Origin: an uncultured Pseudomonadota bacterium
GTDB taxonomy: Bacteria; Pseudomonadota; Gammaproteobacteria; Burkholderiales; SG8-39
Direction: 5' to 3'
DNA: 27,779 nucleotides
NCBI GenBank assembly: GCA_903895005.1
Contig: CAITSH010000210.1
Span: forward strand, 1-27,779
The stretch's first letter is position 1; the number at the start of each line of letters is the position of its first letter. A program made the translations under genes and the position numbers. Below the pieces are notes generated by a model. The model was not told where the DNA came from, ran no database searches, and worked only from the letters and a program-made list of their open reading frames with translations. This document shows positions 21,719 through 27,779 of this stretch, in pieces.

Positions 21719-22546
21719 TTACTCGGGCACGTGCGGCATGCCCAGGCCCATGCGTATTTTCAGGCCCTTGATGACTTCCTTGATAGTGCCGCTCAAAGGC
21801 AGGCTCAGACGTGCTTGATCGGCCTCCTGCAACACGATGTTCATGTCTTTTTCCGCCCAGGGCATGCCGCTCGTTTCGGCGCGCGTATCCATGGACCAGT
21901 TCTGCGCGCTGCTGTGATGCAGTGCCGCGCGCAGTTTTTCCGAATCCACGCCCAGCGCCTCGCCAAGTCGCAATCCCTCGTCATTGGCGGACATGCACGC
22001 CCACAGAATGAGGTTGTTAACCATCTTGCCCACCTGCCCGGCACCCGCTTCCCCCAGGTGGAAGATATCGGAGGCAAACGTGCTGAAGGCCGGACGGCAG
22101 GCCTCAAAGGCCGTCATCTCACCGGCGCCAAGAATAAGCATCTTGCCGGTGATTGCGGCGGCCTCGCCGCGGGTCAGCGGAATGTCGAGCAACACTAGTT
22201 TTTTCTCGGCAAGACGTGCCGCGAGGCGCTTGGCATACTGCGGTGCAACGGTCGATCCGAGCGCGACAATCAGCCCAGGCTTGGCGCCCTCGACGATGCC
22301 ATCCCTGCCAAAAACCACGCCCTCGACGTCACGGTCAAAACCGACGACGATGATGACGACATCGCAGGCCGCCGCCACTTCTCGGGGCGAACCCACGATG
22401 CGGGCACCATGGGCGCGAACTTTTTCACAGGCGGCCGGAACCGGGTCGTAGCCGATCACCTCGAAACCCTTGGTGACCAGATGGCGCGCCATTGGCTCGC
22501 CCATTTTTCCCAGGCCCAGCAGGCCCACCTTCTTGATTGCGTTCAT
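21719..22546 (-). CDS. NAD(P)-dependent beta-hydroxyacid dehydrogenase (3-hydroxyisobutyrate dehydrogenase family)
   Basis: A 275-residue protein with an N-terminal Rossmann domain (GLLGLGKMGEPMA, 8-20, GxGxxG complete) and a C-terminal helical domain with the catalytic Lys174 in GQVGKMVNN and Asn178. The substrate motif, normally DAPVSGG, reads DIPLTRG (121-127), so the substrate is probably not 3-hydroxyisobutyrate itself. It oxidises a 3-hydroxy acid or reduces the matching semialdehyde in the cytoplasm. The C-terminus is slightly shorter than the usual 290-300 residues. The ribosome site (AGGAA) is rather distant from ATG 22546. It follows Bug copy 4 by 57 bp in the same direction, which suggests uptake and oxidation of one acid. 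Confidence 0.9.
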   Translation of the reverse strand: MNAIKKVGLLGLGKMGEPMARHLVTKGFEVIGYDPVPAACEKVRAHGARIVGSPREVAAACDVVIIVVGFDRDVEGVVFGRDGIVEGAKPGLIVALGSTVAPQYAKRLAARLAEKKLVLLDIPLTRGEAAAITGKMLILGAGEMTAFEACRPAFSTFASDIFHLGEAGAGQVGKMVNNLILWACMSANDEGLRLGEALGVDSEKLRAALHHSSAQNWSMDTRAETSGMPWAEKDMNIVLQEADQARLSLPLSGTIKEVIKGLKIRMGLGMPHVPE

Positions 22547-22603
22547 GCGTCTGCGATTCCTGTGATGTTAGTGAAGTTCAGTCAATACGATTGAGTCGTG
22601 AGC

Positions 22604-23593
22604 CTAATCAGCCTTGATGCCAGCGTCGCGCACGACCTTGGCCCAGCGCGCGTAGTCGTCCCTGACGATTTTGCTGAACTGCTCGGGCGTTCCGGTGTTG
22701 GGTACAAGGCCCTGGCCGGCCAACTGGTCGCGGGTCTCGGGCAGGGCCACGATCGCGCGCATTTCCGCGTTCACCCTGGCGAGCACGTCGGACGGCATGT
22801 TGGCCGGCCCCCACACGCCCAGCCACAGGTCGACGTCGTAACCGGTGATGCCCTGCTCGTGCAGCGACGGGATTTCCCGGAACAGCGGGTGGCGCTCACG
22901 CAGCGTCGAGCCGAGCAACTTGATCTGGCCGGCCTTGAGCTTGGGCAGGGCGACATGGATTGGCAGGAACATCGCCGGGATGGTGCCGGCGATAAGATCG
23001 TTTTCGGCCCCCGAAGAACCCTTGTAGGGAACGTGCACGAGGTCTATGCCCGCCTGCAGCTTGAGCAACTCCATGCAAAGGTGATGGTGGGTGCCGTTGC
23101 CCGGCGAACCGTAATTGAGCTTGCCCGGACGCGATTTGGCGTAGGCGACGAACTCCTGCACGTTGTTCACCGGCACGTCCTTGTGCACCGCCAGCGCAAG
23201 ACTGGTGGAACCAATGTTGGTGATCGGCGTGAGGTCCTTGATGACATCGTAGGGCAGCTTGGAGTAGAGCAGCGGCGCGGTCAGGGCCGATGCCGGCCCG
23301 ACCATTATGGTGTGACCGTCGGGAACCGACTTGGCGACAAAGTCTGCGCCGATCGTTCCGGATGCGCCCGGCTTGTTCTCAACGATGACGGTCTGATCCC
23401 AGCGCGCCTGCAGCTTGGGGGCGAGGATACGCGCGACGATGTCCGGCCCGGCCGCAGGGGTAAAGGGCACGATAAAACGGATCGGGCGCTTGGACAGACC
23501 TTGCGCCATGACGCCGAAGGGCAAGCTTGCCGCAGCCGCGCCCATGGCGGCGATCAGGCGACGGCGAATGATATCGGGGGTGTGATGTTTCAC
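22604..23593 (-). CDS. Tripartite tricarboxylate transporter-type periplasmic binding protein (Bug family), copy 4
   Basis: A 329-residue Bug protein. The export signal (residues 1 to about 31) contains IIRRRLIAAMG before a hydrophobic stretch ending VMAQG, which resembles a Tat signal. It is followed by RPIRFIVPFTPAAGPDIVAR, VIVENKPGASGTIG, VPDGHTI and VHVPYKGSSGAENDLIAG. The start is a GTG at 23593: GAGGAG lies 7 nt before it and the signal begins there. The frame stays open to 24136, but that extension crosses the divergent gene and is not coding. The gene shares a 225-bp control region (23594-23818) with divergent Bug copy 5, and leads into the dehydrogenase gene. Confidence 0.94.
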   Translation of the reverse strand: MKHHTPDIIRRRLIAAMGAAAASLPFGVMAQGLSKRPIRFIVPFTPAAGPDIVARILAPKLQARWDQTVIVENKPGASGTIGADFVAKSVPDGHTIMVGPASALTAPLLYSKLPYDVIKDLTPITNIGSTSLALAVHKDVPVNNVQEFVAYAKSRPGKLNYGSPGNGTHHHLCMELLKLQAGIDLVHVPYKGSSGAENDLIAGTIPAMFLPIHVALPKLKAGQIKLLGSTLRERHPLFREIPSLHEQGITGYDVDLWLGVWGPANMPSDVLARVNAEMRAIVALPETRDQLAGQGLVPNTGTPEQFSKIVRDDYARWAKVVRDAGIKAD

Positions 23594-23818
23594 GGAAATG
23601 CTCCTCGTAGGTGTTCTGTCGACCGGATCAAAGTGCCCGCGCCTTGTTCTTTTCCTGCGGCGCGATTCTACCTCCGAATGGTCCTGTCTCACATCCTTCG
23701 CCGGATGCCTCGACGATGCAGATTTGCACCGCTGGAGTGCAGCAGAAAACAACCACGTTCGGTCGATGCATGCGCATTTTCGGGCTAAACTTACAGCCAC
23801 TGAAACCAGGAGGATTCG

Positions 23819-24814
23819 ATGCTGCACAGCAAACGCTCGGTTTTTAACCCGATTCCCACCGCCCGGCGCATGGTATGCGCCCTCGCACTGTCCGCCATTG
23901 CAAACTGTGCAATGGCGCAGGGCTTTCCGACCAAGCCCATCCGCATCATTGTTCCATTCGCAGCAGGCAGCGGCACCGATATCCTTGCCCGCGCGACCGG
24001 CGAGAAACTTGCGGCCGCCTGGGGCCAGCCGGTGCTCGTTGAAAATGTTCCAGGCGCAGGCGGCACCATAGGCATCGGACAGGTGGCGCGCGCCGCTCCC
24101 GACGGCTATACCCTCGCGGTCGTATCGACCGGGCACGTCGTCAACCCCGCCCTCTACCCGAAGCTTTCCTACGATTTAAAAGACCTTGCCGGGGTCATTC
24201 CGCTTGGCACCGTGCCAAGCGTGCTCATTGCCCCGGCCGACACAAACGCCAAAACGCTGCGCGAACTCATTGATGATTTCAAGGCGAAGCCCGGTAAGTA
24301 CAACTACGGAACGGCCGGGATCGGCAGCGCCGCCGATGTGCACATCGCGAAGTTGCGGGCCGCAACCGGATTCGATCAGGTGCATGTGCCGCTGCGCGGA
24401 ACGCCACAGATACTGGTGGAGGTGATGAGCGGCCGCGTGCAGCTCGCGGCGGTACCCGTCACCTCAGGCTTGGGGCCCATCCGCGACAAAAAGGTTGTCG
24501 CGCTTGCGGTTAGCACGCGCGAACGCTCCTCCATCCTCCCCGGCGTTCCGACTTCGGCCGAGGCAGGATTCCCGGCGGCCGAATTCAATTTCTGGTTCGG
24601 CATGCTCGCCCCGGCGGCCACCCCACGCCCCATCATCAACCAGCTCAACGCCGAAATCACAAAGATCATGGCGACGCCGGAAATGAAGGATCGACTGGAA
24701 AAACTCGGCACTGAGCCGTTTGTCCTCACCCCGGAGCGCTTCGATGCCTTTCTCGCCGACGAGGCGCGCACCCTGCAGGCCGTGATGCGCTCGGTAGGGG
24801 CGAAGGCTGAGTAA
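23819..24814 (+). CDS. Tripartite tricarboxylate transporter-type periplasmic binding protein (Bug family), copy 5
   Basis: A 331-residue Bug protein. The signal peptide is longer than in the other copies (residues 1 to about 34, ARRMVCALALSAIANCAMAQ), followed by FPTKPIRIIVPFAAGSGTDILAR, VLVENVPGAGGTIG and APDGYTLAV. The usual VPYKG motif of the second lobe is VPLRGTPQ here, a change in a loop that lines the ligand cleft, so its ligand probably differs from those of the other four. AGGAGGATTCG directly precedes ATG 23819. It is divergent from Bug copy 4 and is followed, after a 149-bp gap with a tandem repeat, by an M24-family gene in the same direction. Confidence 0.95.
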   Translation: MLHSKRSVFNPIPTARRMVCALALSAIANCAMAQGFPTKPIRIIVPFAAGSGTDILARATGEKLAAAWGQPVLVENVPGAGGTIGIGQVARAAPDGYTLAVVSTGHVVNPALYPKLSYDLKDLAGVIPLGTVPSVLIAPADTNAKTLRELIDDFKAKPGKYNYGTAGIGSAADVHIAKLRAATGFDQVHVPLRGTPQILVEVMSGRVQLAAVPVTSGLGPIRDKKVVALAVSTRERSSILPGVPTSAEAGFPAAEFNFWFGMLAPAATPRPIINQLNAEITKIMATPEMKDRLEKLGTEPFVLTPERFDAFLADEARTLQAVMRSVGAKAE

Positions 24815-24880
24815 GACCAGCCGGTTTGCCGCAAGGCTGAATTCCGGCCGATTACATCCCGATTGCCCCAAAACTATAAA

Positions 24881-24934
24881 GCTCTAAAAGGTCTAAAAGC
24901 TCTAAAAGCTCTAAAAGCTCTAAAGCCATAACCC
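24881..24934. repeat. Six tandem 9-bp units upstream of the second M24 gene
   Basis: Six units of consensus gctctaaaa stand head to tail (the second is ggtctaaaa, the last gctctaaag). The run is AT-rich in a GC-rich genome and is followed by a taaccctaacccc stretch. It lies 30 bp before the M24 start, in the leader or promoter zone. Changes in unit number could alter spacing or leader structure. Confidence 0.88.
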
Positions 24935-24963
24935 TAACCCCATCACATCCTAGAACGCCCCAA

Positions 24964-26142
24964 ATGACAGAACAGCCCCCCCTCCCCGCGCGCCTTCGCG
25001 CCATTCTCGACGCCCCCTACCCGCGTTTCTCAGAAGCAGAAATGGCGCGCCGGCGCGCGCAATTGATGGAGGCCATGAAAAAGGCTGGCGTGGACACCGT
25101 CCTTGTCTGTGGCGAAAACCGCGCCGGTGGTGGCGTGGTGTGGCTTACCGGCTGGCCGGTCACAACAGAGGGCTACGTGGTGTTTGACGGCAAACGCCGC
25201 GACACGATGTTCGTGCAGTATCACAACCATGTCCCGCTGGCGAAGCGCGTGGCGCTCGGAACAGACGTCCAATGGGGCGGGCCGGCGACGATGGACGCGC
25301 TGGTCACGGAACTGCAGCGGCGCGGCGCAAAGCGCATCGGCATCATGGGACCGATGGCGGCCCCCAAACAAGCGCGGCTTGCCACGCGCTTCGAACTGGT
25401 CGAGATGGGCGCGGCGTATGTCCGAATGCGCCTCGTAAAATCGGCGGAGGAAACCGACTGGGTGCGCATCGGCGCCTGGCTCTCCGATCGCGCAATCCAT
25501 GCCCTGCGCGAGCAGATGCGCAGCGGACTTTCGGAGCGGGAGTTATGGCGCATCACAGAGGACGCCTATGTAGGGGAAGGCGGAATCACCGCAATCCACT
25601 ACTTCGGCACGACCGCCATGGCAGATCCGAGCCTTTGCGTCCCGGCGCAATACCCTTCATCGCGCCGCATCGGGGCAGGAGACGTCGTCTTTACCGAAAT
25701 CAGCGCCGCATTCTGGGATTACCCGGGGCAGGTGTTGCGCAGCTTCACGATCGAATCCGAGCCCACACCTTTGTATCGCGACCTCTACGACACAGCGGAG
25801 AGCGCGCTCGATTCCATTCTGGGGGTGATCCGCGCCGGGGCATCGCTCGAGTCTCTGGTCGCGGCCTCCGCCAATATCGAGAAAGCCGGTTTCACGACTT
25901 GCGATGATCTCGTTCACGGTTACGTCGGCGGATACGGGCCGCCGGTAATCGGCAGTCGCAGTCGGCCGGCCGGCCCGGTTCCGGACGAATGCCTCGAAGC
26001 GGGGATGATGCTCGTCGTCCAGCCCAACGTCGTGACATTGGATGGCCGCGCAGGGGTCCAGGTCGGTGAGCTCATTGCTGTCACCGAAACGGGCTTCGAG
26101 CGCATGCACGCCGCCCCCCGGGGGTTCTTTCGCGCCGGTTAG
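24964..26142 (+). CDS. M24-family (creatinase/aminopeptidase fold) protein lacking metal ligands, copy 2
   Basis: A 392-residue protein with creatinase N-domain (about 15-150) and pita-bread domain (about 160-380), joined by RMRLVKSAEETDWVRIGAW (154-172). Matching it to M24 aminopeptidases, the five metal ligands become Glu245 (FTEISAAFWDYP), Gln256 (GQVLRSF), His318 (LVHGYVGGYGPP, the only one kept), Gln353 (VVQPN) and Gly368 (GVQVGELIAVTETG). It should not bind the usual metal pair and may be a creatinase-type hydrolase of a small C-N compound, or another non-peptidase. It is only distantly related to the M24 protein at 11086, so loss of the site is not explained by recent duplication. The start at ATG 24964 has no recognisable ribosome site. 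It follows Bug copy 5, and two hairpins follow it. Confidence 0.85.
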   Translation: MTEQPPLPARLRAILDAPYPRFSEAEMARRRAQLMEAMKKAGVDTVLVCGENRAGGGVVWLTGWPVTTEGYVVFDGKRRDTMFVQYHNHVPLAKRVALGTDVQWGGPATMDALVTELQRRGAKRIGIMGPMAAPKQARLATRFELVEMGAAYVRMRLVKSAEETDWVRIGAWLSDRAIHALREQMRSGLSERELWRITEDAYVGEGGITAIHYFGTTAMADPSLCVPAQYPSSRRIGAGDVVFTEISAAFWDYPGQVLRSFTIESEPTPLYRDLYDTAESALDSILGVIRAGASLESLVAASANIEKAGFTTCDDLVHGYVGGYGPPVIGSRSRPAGPVPDECLEAGMMLVVQPNVVTLDGRAGVQVGELIAVTETGFERMHAAPRGFFRAG

Positions 26143-26144
26143 AC

Positions 26145-26163
26145 AGGCCCATTGAGCGGGCCT
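26145..26163. terminator. Short hairpin just after the second M24 gene
   Basis: AGGCCC (26145-26150) and GGGCCT (26158-26163) form a perfect 6-bp GC-rich stem with a 7-nt loop, starting 3 nt after the stop codon. No T-run follows, so it may work together with the larger hairpin downstream. Confidence 0.4.
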
Positions 26164-26176
26164 TACCCCCGAAATC

Positions 26177-26211
26177 GGCTGGAAACCCGCGCCAGACTTG
26201 GGTTTCCAGCC
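26177..26211. terminator. Perfect 12-bp hairpin separating the catabolic genes from the DGQHR gene
   Basis: GGCTGGAAACCC (26177-26188) and GGGTTTCCAGCC (26200-26211) pair without mismatch around an 11-nt loop. There is no T-tract, so it is a likely 3'-end stabiliser or Rho-independent-like terminator of weak type. It marks the boundary between the catabolic modules and the next gene. The remaining intergenic bases up to 26338 show no gene. Confidence 0.55.
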
Positions 26212-26338
26212 GGTGCCCTCCCAAAAGTCCCACCGCCCCTAGCCGGCGTGGCGCGAGTCGGCTATATTTCAGTTGAGTGAACTGGCGTACCCGCCGGGCC
26301 TGCCTGCGGGTGCCCCCTAATGAGGGAGGGAGAACACA

Positions 26339-27457
26339 GTGCTCGCTACGCAGATTCGCCAAAAAGACGGCATCTTCTACTTCGGCAGTTACCGCGCGAC
26401 TGACCTGCTGCAAAAAGTGCGCTTCATCAGCCGCTTTTACGGTGAGGGGGAGGAAATCGCCGCCTCGCGCATCGCCGCCGGTGACGAGATCGCGCAGTTC
26501 ATCGCCAAGATCGAACGCACCGACAGCGCCTTCCAGCGCACCATCTCGCGCGCCAAGGTCAAGGCCTTGAAAAATTTTTACGAGACCGCAGTCAGCCAGC
26601 CCCCCATTCCCGGCACTGTGCTGCTCTTCACCTCGGAAAAACTCGGTTTTCGCACCGCCGGTGTCGAGGGCGTGGGCCACCTTGCCGAGCCGGAAAAAAA
26701 GTTCCTCATCATCGACGGCCAGCACCGCCTCGCCGCCTTGCGTTTTTACATGAACGAGCACCCGGACGAAGCGGCCACCATCAACGTGCCCTGCATGATT
26801 TTCGATGGCCGCAGCGAAGACTTCGCCACCGAGATGTTTGTCACCATCAATTCGACGCCGACTCGCATCAACAAAAGCCACCTCATCGACTTGTACGAGC
26901 GCGTGTCCTTCACCGAACCGCACCGCAAGTTTGCCTCGCGCCTGGTCGCAAGCCTCTACAGCGAGGCCGACAGCCCATTGCGCTACCGCATCAACCGGCT
27001 GGGCGGCCGCAGCGCCCAGGAAAAATGGATACTACAGGCCGAACTGTTCAACGAACTGCACCGCTGGGTCAACCGCGACTGGCGCAAGATCCAGTTGCAC
27101 GGTGGCAGCCGTACCCAGGTGCCGATCTACTACGGTATCGTGCGCGACTTTCTAAAATCCGCCGAACGCGTATGGGGCGATGCCTGGGGCAATTCCAATT
27201 ACATGGCGACCAAGCCGGTCTCGCTCAAGGCGATGCTGCGCGTCTGCGCCGACCTTGCGCATGTCGATGCCGACCCTGCCGACGGACGCGTCAAACGCTG
27301 GCAGGAACGCCTTTCACCGTGGAGCCAGCAGGTAAAGGGGTTCAAGGCCGAGGGTTTTTACGAACGCTTCCCGGCCAAGGGTGAAATCGAACGCGTGGCA
27401 CGCATTCACCGCGAACTGGCGCACATCTCAGGCATCGAGACGCGGCCGGCAAAATAG
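26339..27457 (+). CDS. DGQHR-domain protein (DndB-like family)
   Basis: A 372-residue protein with the signature FLIIDGQHRLAALRFYM (122-138; DGQHR at 126-130), followed by MFVTINSTPTRINKSHLIDLYE in the next quarter, which is the second conserved block of the family. DGQHR proteins include DndB, the regulator of DNA phosphorothioation systems, and many solitary members of unknown function, often near DNA-modification or defence genes. No dndC, dndD, dndE, restriction or methylase gene is in the window, so only the family can be stated. The start is a GTG at 26339 with GGGAGGGAG upstream. It is convergent, with a 15-bp gap, to a metabolic dehydrogenase gene, and it is separated from the catabolic modules by two hairpins. 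Cytoplasmic; no membrane segment seen. Confidence 0.85.
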   Translation: MLATQIRQKDGIFYFGSYRATDLLQKVRFISRFYGEGEEIAASRIAAGDEIAQFIAKIERTDSAFQRTISRAKVKALKNFYETAVSQPPIPGTVLLFTSEKLGFRTAGVEGVGHLAEPEKKFLIIDGQHRLAALRFYMNEHPDEAATINVPCMIFDGRSEDFATEMFVTINSTPTRINKSHLIDLYERVSFTEPHRKFASRLVASLYSEADSPLRYRINRLGGRSAQEKWILQAELFNELHRWVNRDWRKIQLHGGSRTQVPIYYGIVRDFLKSAERVWGDAWGNSNYMATKPVSLKAMLRVCADLAHVDADPADGRVKRWQERLSPWSQQVKGFKAEGFYERFPAKGEIERVARIHRELAHISGIETRPAK

Positions 27458-27472
27458 TAGGACCCGCGCGCT

Positions 27473-27779
27473 TTACCCGCCCTTAGCCACTGCGTCGAGA
27501 ATGTCGCCCATGGCGGGCGGCTCGGGCGCGTCCTTGAATTCTTCCAGACGGCCGTAGATTTCGGCCGCTGCGAGGTGAAAGCCGCCGGGCAGGCCGGCCG
27601 CCTCAAAGCTGACGGCGATCTCATCCATCTCGCCAATCCATCGCCAAGCCTTGCGCACCTGCGTGGTAATAACCTCTGAGCGCTTGGCGATTTCAGGCAC
27701 ATTCTGCTGCCATGCCTCCATAAGCGCGTCATCGACGCCTTCGTGCTGCGCCAGTGCACGCACCGCGGTCAGAAGGGCG
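27473..27779 (-). CDS. DUF1932-type NAD(P)-dependent 6-phosphogluconate dehydrogenase-like protein, N-terminus cut off
   Basis: The open frame enters from the right edge and gives the last 101 residues or so. The block VRKAWRWIGEMDEIAVSFEA (split here as VRKAWRWIGEMDEI and AVSFEAAGLPGGFH) and AAAEIYGRLEEF match the C-terminal DUF1932 domain that follows a Rossmann domain in a branch of the beta-hydroxyacid dehydrogenases. The N-terminal nucleotide-binding part lies outside the window. A GTG at 27763 could pass for a start, but the frame continues through it with coding-like sequence (LLTAVRALAQHEG), so the gene is taken as partial. It reads leftward and ends 15 bp from the convergent DGQHR gene. 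Substrate unknown; these enzymes often occur in aromatic and hydroxyacid gene clusters. Confidence 0.8.
   Translation of the reverse strand, partial: ALLTAVRALAQHEGVDDALMEAWQQNVPEIAKRSEVITTQVRKAWRWIGEMDEIAVSFEAAGLPGGFHLAAAEIYGRLEEFKDAPEPPAMGDILDAVAKGG

Noticed and set aside
23594..24136. A 181-codon N-terminal extension of Bug copy 4.
   Set aside because: It overlaps the divergent Bug copy 5 gene, and the signal peptide plus a GAGGAG site place the start at GTG 23593.
24881..24934. A CRISPR-like repeat array.
   Set aside because: Units are 9 bp with no spacers and no cas genes are present; it is a simple tandem repeat. The same applies to 557-598.
26145..26211. Terminal inverted repeat or attachment site of a mobile element.
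   Set aside because: The inverted repeats are close pairs with 7- and 11-nt loops, no transposase or integrase is present, and they stand right after a stop codon; hairpins fit better.

Overview
This 27.8 kb window looks like accessory catabolic DNA from a high-GC betaproteobacterium, probably Burkholderiales of the Alcaligenaceae/Bordetella type. That placement is an inference from the GC-rich third codon positions, from five separate Bug/TctC-type periplasmic binding proteins without their membrane partners, and from the mix of aromatic-acid enzymes. No rRNA, tRNA, CRISPR array, insertion sequence or phage gene was seen.

Region 1 (1-5704) is the lower end of an aromatic pathway. A leftward gene set encodes a 4,5-dihydroxyphthalate decarboxylase-like protein, a short MetE-like zinc protein, 4-oxalomesaconate hydratase (LigJ) and the start of 4-carboxy-4-hydroxy-2-oxoadipate aldolase (LigK), which runs off the left edge. 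Together they suggest phthalate to protocatechuate, 4,5-ring cleavage, then pyruvate plus oxaloacetate. A LysR regulator is divergent from this set, and an alpha/beta hydrolase follows the regulator.

Region 2 (5787-9784) is a four-gene leftward operon: PuuE-like polysaccharide deacetylase, Bug protein, His-tailed amidohydrolase, Bug protein. Region 3 (10090-12957) is a rightward operon: D-2-hydroxyacid dehydrogenase, M24 'pita-bread' protein without metal ligands, and a TetR regulator that ends inside a strong two-way terminator.

Region 4 (13014-21292) reads leftward. One operon holds an SDR, an EntE-like aryl-AMP ligase whose pocket residues fit salicylate rather than 2,3-dihydroxybenzoate, and an amidohydrolase with an altered metal site. 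Upstream of it lie a class II aldolase-like gene, two FAD monooxygenases and a Bug protein. A 10-bp GAACWTGTTC palindrome occurs in the control regions of both the TetR operon and the SDR-ligase operon, so the TetR protein may control both.

Region 5 (21293-26211) has a gene-poor stretch with a coding-like remnant, then a beta-hydroxyacid dehydrogenase-like gene and its Bug protein (leftward). Diverging from these are a fifth Bug protein and a second metal-ligand-free M24 protein (rightward), followed by two perfect hairpins. Region 6 (26339-27779) leaves the catabolic theme: a DGQHR-domain protein (DndB-like family) convergent with the C-terminal end of a DUF1932-type dehydrogenase.

The overall picture is several small modules, each an uptake binding protein plus aromatic or hydroxyacid enzymes plus a local regulator, laid side by side. 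The least explained parts are the salicylate-type ligase module, the two degenerate M24 proteins and the MetE-like gene inside the protocatechuate genes.
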